A stretch of 64,000 nt of DNA, taken from the NCBI RefSeq assembly GCF_037152535.1, contig NZ_JBBCMA010000001.1:1922001-1986000 (forward strand). The letters are read 5' to 3'. Below the pieces are notes generated by a model, which searched no databases, was not told the DNA's origin, and saw nothing but the letters and a program-made list of their open reading frames with translations. Both the position numbers and the translations under genes were made by a program. The DNA is from Leclercia sp. AS011 (lineage in GTDB: Bacteria > Pseudomonadota > Gammaproteobacteria > Enterobacterales > Enterobacteriaceae). Shown in pieces: positions 32,898-42,753 of the stretch. Numbering within the stretch: the first letter of the stretch is position 1; every line of letters starts with the position of its first letter.

Positions 32898-33480
32898 ACG
32901 CCAACTCAGGCGGTGGACTGAACCAGGTTGGCGTACCGATTACCCTCGGAAAAATCGGCGCTTCAGAGAAGCCCGGGCCCAGCCCACCATATTCTGAACA
33001 TGCGGATTATATCCGCAGCTTTCAAAAGAGTGAACGAAACCGCTGATGGTTGCGCATGCAACATCATTTCCGAGGTTTGGTCAGGACGCCAATCCTGGCA
33101 CCTGATTTTGCAGGTGCATCGCCATTCTATTACTGGGGTTTTATCCAGCAATATCTTCATTCAAATTCTGGATAATGACTCGCAAAGTTTTGATGTTGGG
33201 TAAGGTGAATATGCGGCTTAAGTAGTCGTTCCGTTCACCTTACGTTCCTTGCTTCTCTGATACGCCTGAACCGGTGAACGTGCCAGGGGGGCTCGCCGCC
33301 TCCCCCATGGCAACCCCGGCTCCCGGCAAAGAAAATCGCCGCTTCGCGGTTCCCTCAGCTTATTCCTCCAGGCTTTCGGGTCGGGCACCAGCCTGCATCC
33401 ATGCAGGCTGGTGCCCTCTCGGCGCGTCCATGCGCCTCGCCCCGGCCTTCCGGAAACGCTTCGGCGATTTTCAGCCGGGC
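32898..33480. other. Gene-free stretch dense in inverted repeats (possible structured RNA or element remnant)
   Basis: Between the unknown gene and the clpA terminator about 700 bases hold no supported gene but a series of stem-loops: 8 bp at 32898-32905/32927-32934; 7 bp at 33001-33017 (loop TAT); 7 bp at 33098-33117; 8 bp at 33141-33148/33168-33175; perfect 10 bp at 33200-33209/33234-33243; 10 bp with one mismatch at 33281-33312; 16 bp perfect at 33383-33416; and an enclosing pair GAAAATCGCCG (33331-33341) with CGGCGATTTTC (33462-33472), extended outward by CCCGGC and GCCGGG. The density is well above what I expect by chance. It may be a structured non-coding RNA, a processed element scar or repeated intergenic DNA. 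Confidence 0.5.
33383..33416. repeat. Perfect 16-bp palindrome with a 2-base loop
   Basis: GGGCACCAGCCTGCAT (33383-33398) is the exact reverse complement of 33401-33416, separated only by CC. There is no T-run on either side (CTCTCGG to the right), so it is not an ordinary intrinsic terminator. It sits inside the larger inverted pair 33331-33341 / 33462-33472. Confidence 0.9.
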
Positions 33481-33573
33481 CTGGTCATCGCTGTAACTAT
33501 CAATTCACCTTTAATAACTTTATCGCTTCAGGTACCCAAAATTACCAACCCGGCCACATCGGTAAAAAACCAT

Positions 33574-33602
33574 AAAAAAACCGGGCTTTCGCCCGGTTTT
33601 TA
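33574..33602. terminator. Terminator of clpA
   Basis: ACCGGGC pairs with GCCCGGT (33580-33586 with 33591-33597) across TTTC, with seven A to the left and five T to the right. It lies 17 bases after the clpA stop and can serve both directions. Confidence 0.92.
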
Positions 33603-33618
33603 TCATCACTCGACAGAC

Positions 33619-35895
33619 TTAGTGAGCCGCTTCCGGCTTGTGCTTCGCCGCACTCTGGAAATCGTACGTCAGCTCGTTCTTCGCCTGATCCAGCGCAACG
33701 GTCACCTGACCGCCGTCCACCAGCGAGCCAAACAGCAGCTCGTTAGCCAACGGTTTTTTCAGGTTGTCCTGGATGACACGCGCCATCGGACGCGCACCCA
33801 TCGCACGATCGTAGCCTTTCTCCGCCAGCCAGTCGCGGGCTTCCTGACTCACTTCCAGGGAGACCCCTTTCTGATCCAGCTGAACCTGCAGCTCGACGAT
33901 GAACTTATCCACCACCTGATGGATCACCTCGGTAGACAGGTGATCGAACCAGATAATGTTGTCCAGACGGTTACGGAACTCCGGCGTAAAGACCTTCTTG
34001 ATCTCTTCCATCGCATCGGTGCTGTTATCCTGGTGGATCAGGCCGATGGATTTACGCTCGGTTTCACGTACCCCGGCGTTGGTGGTCATCACCATCACCA
34101 CGTTACGGAAGTCCGCCTTGCGCCCGTTGTTGTCGGTCAGCGTCCCGTTATCCATCACCTGCAGCAGCAGGTTGAAGACGTCCGGGTGCGCTTTCTCGAT
34201 CTCATCGAGCAGCAGAACCGCGTGCGGATGCTTGATCACCGCGTCGGTGAGCAGACCGCCCTGGTCAAAGCCCACGTAACCCGGAGGCGCACCGATCAGA
34301 CGGCTAACGGTGTGACGCTCCATATACTCGGACATATCAAAGCGCAGCAGCTCAATACCCAGCGCTTTAGAGAGCTGCACCGTCACCTCGGTTTTCCCCA
34401 CGCCGGTTGGACCAGCGAACAGGAAGGAACCAACAGGCTTGTGCTCATGCCCCAGCCCGGCGCGGGCCATCTTGATGGCTTCGGTTAAGGCCTCGATGGC
34501 CTTATCCTGCCCGAAGACCAGCATTTTCAGGCGATCGCCGAGGTTTTTCAGCGTGTCGCGGTCGCTCTGAGAAACGCTCTTCTCAGGGATACGCGCGATG
34601 CGGGCCACCACGGATTCAATATCCGCCACGTTGACCGTTTTCTTCCGCTTGCTGACCGGCATCAGACGCGCACGCGCGCCCGCTTCGTCGATCACGTCAA
34701 TCGCTTTATCCGGCAGATGACGGTCGTTGATGTATTTCACCGCCAGCTCCACCGCCGCACGCACCGCTTTCGCGGTATAACGCACGTCGTGGTGCGCTTC
34801 GTACTTCGGTTTCAGGCCGTTGATGATCTGCACCGTTTCTTCGACCGACGGTTCAGTAATGTCGATTTTCTGGAAGCGACGCGCCAGAGCACGGTCTTTT
34901 TCGAAAATATTGCTGAACTCCTGATAGGTGGTCGAGCCAATCACCCGGATCTTGCCGCTGGAGAGCAGCGGTTTGATCAGGTTGGCGGCATCCACCTGGC
35001 CACCCGAGGCCGCACCGGCACCGATGATGGTATGGATCTCGTCGATAAACAGGATGCTGTTAGTATCCTGCTCCAGCTGTTTCAGCAGCGCTTTGAAACG
35101 TTTTTCAAAATCACCACGATATTTGGTACCCGCCAGCAGCGAGCCGATATCCAGCGAGTAGATGGTGCAATCGGCAATCACTTCCGGGACATCGCCCTGC
35201 ACAATGCGCCAGGCGAGCCCTTCGGCGATGGCGGTTTTCCCGACGCCCGATTCCCCCACCAGCAGCGGGTTGTTCTTGCGGCGGCGGCACAGTACCTGAA
35301 TCGCCCGTTCCAGCTCTTTTTCGCGGCCAATCAGCGGGTCAATACCGCCGACGCGGGCAAGCTGGTTAAGATTGGTGGTGAAGTTTTCCATACGTTCCTC
35401 CCCGCCTGCCTGCTCTTCGCTGTTGACCTGATGGCCGGAATCCGATGCCTGATTCGGCTCGTCTTTTCGCGTTCCGTGAGAGATGAAGTTCACCACGTCG
35501 AGGCGGCTGACTTCGTGTTTGCGCAGCAGGTAGGCGGCTTGCGACTCCTGCTCGCTGAAGATGGCAACCAGCACGTTGGCACCGGTAACTTCGCTACGTC
35601 CGGAGGACTGGACGTGAAATACCGCACGCTGGAGTACACGCTGGAAGCTGAGCGTCGGCTGCGTGTCGCGCTCCTCTTCACTGACGGGCAGTACAGGTGT
35701 GGTCTGTTCGATGAAGGCTTCAAGTTCCTGACGCAGCGCCACCAGATCCACGGAGCAGGCTTCAAGCGCTTCGCGGGCGGATGGATTGCTGAGCAGTGCA
35801 AGCAGCAAGTGCTCGACCGTCATAAACTCATGTCGGTGCTCACGCGCTCTGGCGAAAGCCATGTTTAAACTGAGTTCCAGTTCTTGATTGAGCAT
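33619..35895 (-). CDS. clpA: ATP-dependent Clp protease ATP-binding subunit ClpA
   Basis: AAA+ unfoldase that feeds substrates to ClpP and accepts N-degron proteins from ClpS. I start at ATG 35895 ([20 protein letters not shown]), giving 758 residues as in E. coli; the five-residue upstream extension is not used. The N-domain occupies residues 1-140, the first AAA+ module has Walker [17 protein letters not shown], the second has [20 protein letters not shown] with [13 protein letters not shown], and the ClpP-binding IGLIHQDN loop is present. It lies 30 bases behind clpS, in one operon. Confidence 0.98.
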   Translation of the reverse strand: MLNQELELSLNMAFARAREHRHEFMTVEHLLLALLSNPSAREALEACSVDLVALRQELEAFIEQTTPVLPVSEEERDTQPTLSFQRVLQRAVFHVQSSGRSEVTGANVLVAIFSEQESQAAYLLRKHEVSRLDVVNFISHGTRKDEPNQASDSGHQVNSEEQAGGEERMENFTTNLNQLARVGGIDPLIGREKELERAIQVLCRRRKNNPLLVGESGVGKTAIAEGLAWRIVQGDVPEVIADCTIYSLDIGSLLAGTKYRGDFEKRFKALLKQLEQDTNSILFIDEIHTIIGAGAASGGQVDAANLIKPLLSSGKIRVIGSTTYQEFSNIFEKDRALARRFQKIDITEPSVEETVQIINGLKPKYEAHHDVRYTAKAVRAAVELAVKYINDRHLPDKAIDVIDEAGARARLMPVSKRKKTVNVADIESVVARIARIPEKSVSQSDRDTLKNLGDRLKMLVFGQDKAIEALTEAIKMARAGLGHEHKPVGSFLFAGPTGVGKTEVTVQLSKALGIELLRFDMSEYMERHTVSRLIGAPPGYVGFDQGGLLTDAVIKHPHAVLLLDEIEKAHPDVFNLLLQVMDNGTLTDNNGRKADFRNVVMVMTTNAGVRETERKSIGLIHQDNSTDAMEEIKKVFTPEFRNRLDNIIWFDHLSTEVIHQVVDKFIVELQVQLDQKGVSLEVSQEARDWLAEKGYDRAMGARPMARVIQDNLKKPLANELLFGSLVDGGQVTVALDQAKNELTYDFQSAAKHKPEAAH

Positions 35896-35925
35896 AGGCA
35901 CCTCCCCCAATTTTCATTGCCTTAT

Positions 35926-36246
35926 TCAGGCTTTTTCCAGCGTACACAGCAACGGATGCTCGTTCTCCCTTGCATACTGGTTCACCATCGCCACCTTCGT
36001 CTCTGCGACTTCTGCAGTAAAAACACCGCAGATGGCTTTGCCATGATAGTGAACGGTAAGCATCAGTTGCGTTGCACGTTCTACATCATAAGAAAAGAAC
36101 TTTTGTAGCACGTCAATAACAAATTCCATCGGCGTGTAGTCATCGTTCATTAACATAACTTTATACATAGATGGCGGTTTTAGCGCGTCGCGCACTTTAT
36201 CTTCCGCCAGCTTGTCGAAATCGAGCCAGTCGTTCGTCTTACCCAT
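35926..36246 (-). CDS. clpS: ClpS, ClpA adaptor for N-degron substrates
   Basis: Binds N-terminal Leu, Phe, Tyr or Trp and docks on the ClpA N-domain. The 106-residue product equals E. coli ClpS. The pocket-forming [20 protein letters not shown] segment and the [20 protein letters not shown] helix are intact. First gene of clpS-clpA; divergent from cspD. Confidence 0.97.
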   Translation of the reverse strand: MGKTNDWLDFDKLAEDKVRDALKPPSMYKVMLMNDDYTPMEFVIDVLQKFFSYDVERATQLMLTVHYHGKAICGVFTAEVAETKVAMVNQYARENEHPLLCTLEKA

Positions 36247-36567
36247 TGTCAGTCGTCATCTTCGTTTACGCTCTCCGGTCGCGGTGCTGATGCTGACAGG
36301 AGGCTATACATAACCTGAATCTACCTCAGATGTCAGATAACTCACATCTATTATTGCCATCCGCGATGTCTGTCACAATACCCATCAATAGCGTTAACTG
36401 CTTCAAATTTTGACGCATTTTTACCCTCACTTCCCCGGCAAATGCTTGACGCTGCCTTTGGTTTATCTAAATTGTACAGGCGTGAGTTGGCGAGGTTTTG
36501 AACAGCCCCCACTCCAGCACCGGTTCATTACATCTAACTCAATAAGATTTACGAAGGATGTCGAAGC
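36247..36567. promoter_or_regulatory. clpS-cspD divergent intergenic region
   Basis: 321 bases without a gene. TTGACG at 36446-36451 with TAAATT at 36468-36473 (16-base spacing) is a possible sigma-70 promoter for cspD about 100 bases before its start, leaving a leader of moderate length. I see no clear activator site. Confidence 0.4.
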
Positions 36568-36789
36568 ATGGAAACGGGTACAGTTAAGTGGTTCAACAAC
36601 GCCAAAGGGTTTGGTTTTATCTGCCCTGAAGGCGGCGGCGAAGACATCTTCGCGCATTACTCCACCATTCAGATGGATGGTTACAGAACGCTGAAAGCCG
36701 GACAAGCCGTTCGGTTCGATGTACACCTCGGGCCAAAGGGCAATCATGCCAGCGTTATTGTGCCCGTCGAAGCAGAAGCGGTGGCGTAG
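36568..36789 (+). CDS. cspD: Cold-shock-like protein CspD
   Basis: A 73-residue OB-fold single-stranded nucleic-acid-binding protein; in E. coli it is induced in stationary phase, not by cold, and inhibits replication. The RNP-like motifs KGFGFI (residues 13-18) and EDIFAHYS (about 25-32) are seen. In CspD the second motif differs from CspA (DIFAHYS rather than DVFVHFS), supporting the assignment, as does its place next to clpS. Confidence 0.95.
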   Translation: METGTVKWFNNAKGFGFICPEGGGEDIFAHYSTIQMDGYRTLKAGQAVRFDVHLGPKGNHASVIVPVEAEAVA

Positions 36790-36820
36790 CCCTCTGTTTC
36801 ATTGTGTACACCCCGCACTC

Positions 36821-36850
36821 AAAATGCCAGCCCGATGCGCTGGCATTTTT
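36821..36850. terminator. Terminator after cspD
   Basis: AAAATGCCAGC (36821-36831) pairs with GCTGGCATTTT (36839-36849) across a 7-base loop; T-rich on both ends when read in either direction. Confidence 0.9.
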
Positions 36851-36857
36851 ATTTGTG

Positions 36858-36923
36858 GGCTTCCGTAAGGCCTGTTGTCCGGCGGCGCTGCGCTTGCACG
36901 GGCCTACAAATATTTGTGGGCCC
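36858..36923. repeat. Degenerate REP-like palindrome between cspD and macB
   Basis: Contains CCGGCGGCGCTGCGC and CGGGCCTAC, resembling the REP unit seen intact at 43834 and 47664, followed by the inverted repeat GGGCC-TACAAATATTTGTG-GGCCC (36900-36923). Probably an eroded REP/BIME element. Confidence 0.45.
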
Positions 36924-36929
36924 ACAGAC

Positions 36930-38870
36930 TTACTCCCGGGCTAACGCATCCACCGGATCCAGCCGCGCGGCATTTCTTGCCGGTAACCAGCCAAACAGCA
37001 CCCCGGTAAAGGTAGAACACAGGAAGGCCGTTAACAGCGCCATCGGTGAAAAACCAATTTCCCAGCCGGGTAAAAACAGCTGCAACGTAAAGGCGATCAA
37101 CAGGGAGAGCGTAATCCCCAGCGCGCCGCCTACCAGACAGACCAGCACCGCCTCAATTAAAAACTGCTGCAGCACGTCGCTGGCCCGGGCACCGACCGCC
37201 ATACGGATGCCGATCTCGCGCGTACGCTCCGTCACCGACACCAGCATGATATTCATCACCCCAATCCCCCCGACCAGCAGGGAGATGATCGCCACCAGCG
37301 TGAGGAAGAGTTGAAGAGTACGTGTGGTCTTTTCCGCGGTTTTCAAGAGCCCGTCCATGTTCCAGGTGAAGAAATCTTTCTTCCCGTGGCGCAGGGTCAG
37401 CAGGCGTTCGAGCTGTTGCTCCGCCATGGCGCTGTCGTAGCCCTCCTTCACCCGGACGGTAATGGAGTTCAGCCACGACTGCCCCATAATGCGCCCGGAG
37501 ATGGTGGTGTACGGCAGCCAGACGCGCAGAATCTTGCTGCTGCCAAACATCGACTGCTTCTCTTCTGCCACGCCGATCACCGTCGCGGGCATGTTACCCA
37601 CCAGCACGATCTCGCCCACTACCTTCGCTTTATTGGGGAACAGCTGTCGCCGGGAGTTGGCATCCAGCACCACCACCTGTGCCCGGCCTGCGAGCTGTTC
37701 TGCATTGAAGGTGCCCCCCTCGCTGAAGGTCATGCCGTAGACGTTAAAGTAATCACCGCTGACGCCGTTGGCGCTGGCGGCCACGTCGATACTGGCATAG
37801 CGCAGACGCAGGTTCTGCGATACCGCCGGGGTGGCGGAGTTGACCCACGGCTGCTTCTGGATCGCCGCCAGATCGTCATACTTCAGCGCCTGCTGATACT
37901 GCGGCTCATCGTCGCCAAAGTCTTTCCCGGGATAGACGTCGATGGTGTTGGTGCCGATGGAGCGGATATCCGACAGCACCAGCTGTTTGGCGGCATCCCC
38001 CACCACCACAATCGACACCACCGAGGCGATCCCGATGATGATCCCGAGCATGGTCAGCAGGGTACGCATCTTGTTGGCGGCCATCGCCAGCCAGGCCATA
38101 GTCAACGCTTCACGGAAACTGCTGGCAAACTGCCGCCAGCCGGACGGCGGAGGCAGCGCTACCTCCTGGCGCCGGGTGGCGTTGAGGGTGGGCGGCGGGT
38201 TGCTGACCAGCTCGCCGTCGTGGATCTCCACGATCCGCCCGGCCTGGGAGGCCACCTGCGGATCGTGGGTAACGATGATCACCGTATGCCCCTGATCCCG
38301 CAGCTGGTGGAGGATCGCCATGACCTCCTCCCCGGAGTGGCTGTCCAGCGCCCCGGTCGGTTCATCGGCGAGGATCACCTGTCCGCCATTCATCAGCGCC
38401 CGGGCGATACTCACCCGCTGCTGCTGGCCGCCGGAGAGCTGCGAAGGCTGGTAATCGACCCGCTCCCCCAGCCCCAGCCGGGTCAGCAGCGCCTGCGCCC
38501 GCTCAAGGCGTTTTTTGCGCTCCACGCCGGCATAGACCGCCGGCACTTCGACGTTCTGCGCCGCGCTCAGGTGTGAGAGCAGATGGTAACGCTGGAAGAT
38601 AAAGCCGAAATGTTCCCGCCGCAGTTTAGCCAGCGCGTCGCTGTCCAGGGTGGCGATGTCGGTCCCGGCCACGCGGTAGGTGCCGCTGGTGGGTTTATCC
38701 AGACAGCCGAGAATGTTCATTAGCGTCGATTTACCGGAACCTGAGGCCCCGACAATTGCCACCATCTCCCCGGCCTCAACTCGCAGGGTGATGCCCTTCA
38801 GCACCTCCACCGGTCCGTCGCCGGAGGGGTAGCTCCGGCGAATATCATTCAGCTCCAGCAGGGCCGTCAT
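36930..38870 (-). CDS. macB: MacB, macrolide / enterotoxin ABC exporter (ATPase and permease)
   Basis: Inner-membrane part of the MacAB-TolC tripartite pump. The 646-residue product has an N-terminal ATPase (Walker [15 protein letters not shown], signature [15 protein letters not shown], Walker [13 protein letters not shown]), then the first membrane span near 275, a periplasmic domain (about 300-520) and three C-terminal spans ending [17 protein letters not shown], the FtsX-like motif. It overlaps macA by four bases (ATGA), so the genes are translationally coupled. Confidence 0.96.
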   Translation of the reverse strand: MTALLELNDIRRSYPSGDGPVEVLKGITLRVEAGEMVAIVGASGSGKSTLMNILGCLDKPTSGTYRVAGTDIATLDSDALAKLRREHFGFIFQRYHLLSHLSAAQNVEVPAVYAGVERKKRLERAQALLTRLGLGERVDYQPSQLSGGQQQRVSIARALMNGGQVILADEPTGALDSHSGEEVMAILHQLRDQGHTVIIVTHDPQVASQAGRIVEIHDGELVSNPPPTLNATRRQEVALPPPSGWRQFASSFREALTMAWLAMAANKMRTLLTMLGIIIGIASVVSIVVVGDAAKQLVLSDIRSIGTNTIDVYPGKDFGDDEPQYQQALKYDDLAAIQKQPWVNSATPAVSQNLRLRYASIDVAASANGVSGDYFNVYGMTFSEGGTFNAEQLAGRAQVVVLDANSRRQLFPNKAKVVGEIVLVGNMPATVIGVAEEKQSMFGSSKILRVWLPYTTISGRIMGQSWLNSITVRVKEGYDSAMAEQQLERLLTLRHGKKDFFTWNMDGLLKTAEKTTRTLQLFLTLVAIISLLVGGIGVMNIMLVSVTERTREIGIRMAVGARASDVLQQFLIEAVLVCLVGGALGITLSLLIAFTLQLFLPGWEIGFSPMALLTAFLCSTFTGVLFGWLPARNAARLDPVDALARE

Positions 38871-39982
38871 TTCGCCGCCCCGGGCTGGCTCTCGCTGATG
38901 ACGACCTCCTCACCCTCTTCCAGCCCTTTTACCACCACTACGTCGGTGTCGTTGCGCGAGCCAAGGCTCACCTCACGCTCGCGGGTCTCGCCGTTACGCA
39001 GCACCTTCACGTTGTAGCGGTTGTCGCCCACCGGTTCACCCAGCGCCGCCAGCGGGATGGTCAGCACGTTTTTCTCCCCGGCCAGCTGGATATGCACTTG
39101 AGCGGTCATGTCCAGACGCAGCACCCCCTGCGGGTTGGGGACTTCAAATCGGGCGTGATAGAAGATGGCGTCGTTCACCTTCTCCGGGGTCGGGAGAATG
39201 TCTTTCAGCACCCCTTCATAGCGGGTTTGCGGATCCCCCAGTACGGTAAACCAGGCTTTTTGGCCGGGCTTAAGGTGGATCACATCCGCCTCGGAGACCT
39301 GGGCTTTCACCAGCATGGTGCCCATATCCGCCAGGGTCAGGATGTTCGGCGCCTGTTGGGCGGCAATCACCGTCTGCCCCTGCAGGGTGGTAATTTGCGT
39401 CACTTCCCCGGCCATCGGGGCGACGATTCGGGTGTAGTCGAGGTTGGTTTTGGCGCTGTCCAGCGAGGCCTGGTTGCGCTTGATCTGCGCATCGATGGTG
39501 CCAATCTGCGCCTGCTTGACCGCCAGTTCGGTGACGGAGGTATCCAGATCCTGCTGCGAGATGGCCTGAGTGGTGGCAAGCTGCCGCTGACGGTTCAGGG
39601 TCACCTGAGCCAGCTTACGCTCCGCTTCGGCCTGGCTGCGCTGGGCGCGCAGCTCCATCAGGGTCGCCTCTACCTCTTTGATCTGGTTTTCGGCCTGCTC
39701 AGGGTCGATGACCCCCAGCAGTTGCCCTTTTTTCACCTTATCGCCAATCTCCACCGACAGCGTTTTCAGCTGGCCGCTGACCTGGGCTCCCACATCCACC
39801 TTGCGCAGCGCGTCCAGCTTGCCGGTGGCGAGCACGTTTTGCTGCAGCTCGCCCGGACGGACAATCAGCGTCTGATAGTGTGGCACCGGGGCATTAAGCA
39901 CCCGCCACAGCCAGAATCCAGCCACCAGTACAATCAGCACCAGCAGCAGAAACAGCTTCCTGCGTTTTCCCTTAAAGTTCAT
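38867..39982 (-). CDS. macA: MacA, periplasmic adaptor of the MacAB-TolC pump
   Basis: Membrane-fusion protein of 371 residues. A single N-terminal span ([20 protein letters not shown], about residues 10-29) anchors it; lipoyl, alpha-hairpin coiled-coil (about 95-170, rich in Ala, Glu, Gln and Arg) and beta-barrel domains follow. Conserved [20 protein letters not shown] marks the lipoyl half. First gene of macAB, divergent from ybjX. Confidence 0.95.
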   Translation of the reverse strand: MNFKGKRRKLFLLLVLIVLVAGFWLWRVLNAPVPHYQTLIVRPGELQQNVLATGKLDALRKVDVGAQVSGQLKTLSVEIGDKVKKGQLLGVIDPEQAENQIKEVEATLMELRAQRSQAEAERKLAQVTLNRQRQLATTQAISQQDLDTSVTELAVKQAQIGTIDAQIKRNQASLDSAKTNLDYTRIVAPMAGEVTQITTLQGQTVIAAQQAPNILTLADMGTMLVKAQVSEADVIHLKPGQKAWFTVLGDPQTRYEGVLKDILPTPEKVNDAIFYHARFEVPNPQGVLRLDMTAQVHIQLAGEKNVLTIPLAALGEPVGDNRYNVKVLRNGETREREVSLGSRNDTDVVVVKGLEEGEEVVISESQPGAAK

Positions 39983-40141
39983 AAATATTCCAAATAGCTA
40001 TTCTGGCTTACATAACTGTTGATTCTAACTAAACCGTTCCTCAACGGAACCCCTGCTTTCCAGGATGGATGAAAATCGTTGAGGAGAGGTTGATAAAGCC
40101 CCTGCTGAAATGAAGATCTGGCAACAAGACCGGAATTTATT

Positions 40142-41098
40142 ATGTCATCCATCGCAGAATCATCCTTTACCCATCAGCCACAACCCAAATCGGGCTGGCA
40201 GCTGTTTCAACGCCTGGCCTCCGGAACGCTAACCCCGGGACTTGCCTGGCGCAATCCGGCCTACCGCCGCAAGTTTATGCTGCGATCGCTGATGACGCCA
40301 TTCAGCACCGCCCGCCTGCTGTCAAATCTGGCCCAGCAGCCGCAGCTGCTGCAGCTATTGCAGGTTCAGCCGGGGTTGCCCTGCCGCCTGCACCGTCCGT
40401 GGCTGTCCGTTGCCATCAACCGTCAGCAAACCCTGCAGGCGCTAAGCTGGCACTATCAGACCCTGCAGCGCCAGCTCCCGGTCGCGCTGATGAACGGCTA
40501 CCTCTCCCGGGAAGGGGTGACGTTGCTGACCCTGACCGGCAAAGACGATCGGCAGTTTACCCTGCGCCTGTGCGCGGATGCTTTTCTGGATAAAGAGGGT
40601 GAGGCCACGCTGGCGTTTTGCGACACCGACCAGACGGTGCTGGCGGAGATAACCTTCACACTGTGTCAGATTAACGGCACCGCGACGCTGTTTATCGGCG
40701 GGATGCAGGGGGCGAAAGCCTTTGTGCCGCACGAGGCGATCCAGAGCGCCACCAAAGCCTGTCATGGCCTGTTCCCGAAACGCCTGCTGGTGGAGGCCGC
40801 CATGACCCTGGGCAGCGTCCTGGCCGTGGAGCAGATCGTGGCGGTCAGCAACAGCACCCACATCTACCGCAGCTGGCGCTATCGCAAGAAAAAAGAGGGG
40901 AAACTGCTGGCGGATTACGATAGCTTCTGGGAGTCCCTCGGCGGCGAGCGCACCGACGAGGGCAACTTCCGTCTGCCGCTGGTGATGCCGCGTAAACCGA
41001 TGGAAGAGATTGCCAGCAAAAAGCGCGCCGAGTACCGCCGCCGCTTTGCCCTGCTGGACAGCCTGATTGAGCAGGTCAACCAGGCGACCCGCCGTTAA
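40142..41098 (+). CDS. ybjX: VirK/YbjX family protein (DUF535)
   Basis: A 318-residue protein of the DUF535 family, to which Salmonella VirK and YbjX belong; those are PhoP-controlled and linked to resistance to cationic peptides. No signal peptide or membrane span is seen. Typical blocks include FIGGMQGAKAFVPHEAIQSATKA (cited in part: GGMQGAKAF), HGLFPKRLLVEAAMTLG and SNSTHIYRSWRYRKKKEGKL. Its end overlaps the end of ybjD by four bases, tail to tail. Biochemical activity is unknown. Confidence 0.92.
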   Translation: MSSIAESSFTHQPQPKSGWQLFQRLASGTLTPGLAWRNPAYRRKFMLRSLMTPFSTARLLSNLAQQPQLLQLLQVQPGLPCRLHRPWLSVAINRQQTLQALSWHYQTLQRQLPVALMNGYLSREGVTLLTLTGKDDRQFTLRLCADAFLDKEGEATLAFCDTDQTVLAEITFTLCQINGTATLFIGGMQGAKAFVPHEAIQSATKACHGLFPKRLLVEAAMTLGSVLAVEQIVAVSNSTHIYRSWRYRKKKEGKLLADYDSFWESLGGERTDEGNFRLPLVMPRKPMEEIASKKRAEYRRRFALLDSLIEQVNQATRR

Positions 41099-42753
41099 TC
41101 GGCTCTCCCGCGCGCCAGCCACAGCACGCGGGAGAACATTTTCCGCAGCAGGGTTGGCACCGCTTCTACCCCGCGTCGACCGGCCTCCATCGCCACCTCA
41201 ATCGCCAGATCGGGCTTCGAGGAGCGGTGAATGGCTTTCATGATCACCCGCCGCATGTTCATCGGAATATCGTCGGGCACCATCGCCACCCGATGAAAGA
41301 CGTCCGCGAAGCCCTGGCGGTACATAAAGTGCTCCATGTCCATGGCGGGCAGCGCCGTCAGGTGCTCGCGCTCCTCCTCCCGGTCGTTATTGATCAGGCC
41401 TCGCACGGTGGCGGCATATTTCTTGCCCGCCTCGTCGCCGTCCACCAGCACGTGCCACTCGATGCCCATTCGCCGGGCAAATTTGATCAGCGGTTTTAAG
41501 CCCGACTGGGCGAACTCAATCACCTTGATCCCCTCGGCATCGAAGTGGTGGCCGCACTGGCGGGCCAGCTCGTTAATCACCCAGGTTTCGGTCTCTCCTT
41601 CCACCAGCAGCCAGCAGCGGGCGAACAGAGAGGAGGCGCGATTAAAGCGAATATGGAAAGCTATCCGGCGGCTGTCTTCGGCGTTCATCCCCCCCGGCCC
41701 AAGGCGGAAGGCCGTCACGCGCGACGATTCGCGTACCAGGCGGCAGACGTGCTCCACCGGGGTTAAGGATAAGAGTTCGCCGGAGTTGGTGGTGGTGATG
41801 CGCTGTAACGGCAGCAGATTCAGCAGGTGCCACGCCACCGAGAGCATAATCGGGTGCAGGCGCGTCTCGGGATCTTCCACCAGCAGCAGCGGGCGGGCAT
41901 CCTTGTCCAGCCGGACGGTGCCTTTGGCCTGCAGCAGCGTCGAGAAGAGCCCCAGCAGGATCACCCGGTGCGAACGGCCGCCGGGCCTGTCGATCATTCG
42001 GTTGATGATATCGAGATAGCGCCAGCTGCGCTGCTCGTCGTGGGAGCGTCGCCGCATCAGCCGGTTGCGCACCGGCGAGGTGCCCTGCTCGGTAAAGTAG
42101 TGCTCCAGCAGCTGCACCATCGCCGACAGCCCCTGGCGGATCTGGCCGTCGGTTAAGTTTTGCGGACGGGCCACCAGCTCCCGGGCCAGATAGTCCAGCT
42201 CGCGGGCGGTGACCTCCACGTCGGGCATATTGGGCACCGTGCCGTTGCGGATCCGGCGCATAAAGCGGGCATCGCGCAGGCGCAGCACCGGCATCAGGCG
42301 CACCAGATGGCGCGCCCGCTCGTCGATATCCGCCAGCGGCAGCGGGTTGCCGTCATTGTCGAGAAAACCGCGCAGGGTCAGTACGCTGTCGTCATCCGCC
42401 AGTTCGCCCTCCAGCCGATAAAAGATGCGCTGGTAGTCGTCATGGCACGGCACCCAGCAGTCGGCCAGCGGGCGATAGCGACGGACGCGATGACGGCCCG
42501 GCTCAGATTCACGAAAGGTAAGAATGATATGCAGATGGTGCTCGCGCCCCAGCAGATCCCCGGGGGGAAACCAGAAATCTTCCCGGACAAAATGGTACAG
42601 ATCGGATTCCGGGGAGAGCAGCAGCGTCAGGGCATCCAGCAGGCTGGATTTACCCCAGGCGTTTTCCCCAATCAGCACGTTATTATGCTCGAGCATCAGC
42701 GACAGACGGTTAATGCCGCGGAACCCCACGATTTCCACACGTTCAAGCAACAT
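41095..42753 (-). CDS. ybjD: OLD-family ATP-dependent endonuclease-like protein YbjD
   Basis: A 552-residue protein with an SMC/ABC-type ATPase half and a C-terminal TOPRIM half. The P-loop is IGENAWGKSSLLDALTLLL (about residues 28-46); the ABC-like late ATPase blocks include LLLVEDPETRLHPIM. The TOPRIM core reads CWLLVEGETETWVI (catalytic Glu) and HVLVDGDEAGKKYA (DxD). OLD-family proteins are nucleases, some with phage-defence roles; YbjD itself is not well characterised. This is the core-genome copy in the E. coli position, not part of a visible defence island. Confidence 0.92.
   Translation of the reverse strand: MLLERVEIVGFRGINRLSLMLEHNNVLIGENAWGKSSLLDALTLLLSPESDLYHFVREDFWFPPGDLLGREHHLHIILTFRESEPGRHRVRRYRPLADCWVPCHDDYQRIFYRLEGELADDDSVLTLRGFLDNDGNPLPLADIDERARHLVRLMPVLRLRDARFMRRIRNGTVPNMPDVEVTARELDYLARELVARPQNLTDGQIRQGLSAMVQLLEHYFTEQGTSPVRNRLMRRRSHDEQRSWRYLDIINRMIDRPGGRSHRVILLGLFSTLLQAKGTVRLDKDARPLLLVEDPETRLHPIMLSVAWHLLNLLPLQRITTTNSGELLSLTPVEHVCRLVRESSRVTAFRLGPGGMNAEDSRRIAFHIRFNRASSLFARCWLLVEGETETWVINELARQCGHHFDAEGIKVIEFAQSGLKPLIKFARRMGIEWHVLVDGDEAGKKYAATVRGLINNDREEEREHLTALPAMDMEHFMYRQGFADVFHRVAMVPDDIPMNMRRVIMKAIHRSSKPDLAIEVAMEAGRRGVEAVPTLLRKMFSRVLWLARGRAD

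Noticed and set aside
32928..33203. 91-codon plus-strand frame within the stem-loop region
   Set aside because: Starts at TTG without a ribosome-binding site and crosses several stems; no recognisable motif.
33274..34488. 404-codon plus-strand frame running from the stem-loop region into the clpA antisense strand
   Set aside because: Two thirds of it is the exact reverse complement of conserved clpA sequence, with the high His/Gln/Arg content typical of shadow frames.
40025..40060. Possible PhoP box upstream of ybjX (GGTTTAGTTAGAATCAA read on the minus strand)
   Set aside because: Only the first half matches the direct-repeat consensus and the orientation faces macA rather than ybjX.
41095..42753. 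ybjD as a marker of a phage-defence island
   Set aside because: It is in its K-12 core position between ybjX and aqpZ, with no mobile or defence genes around it.
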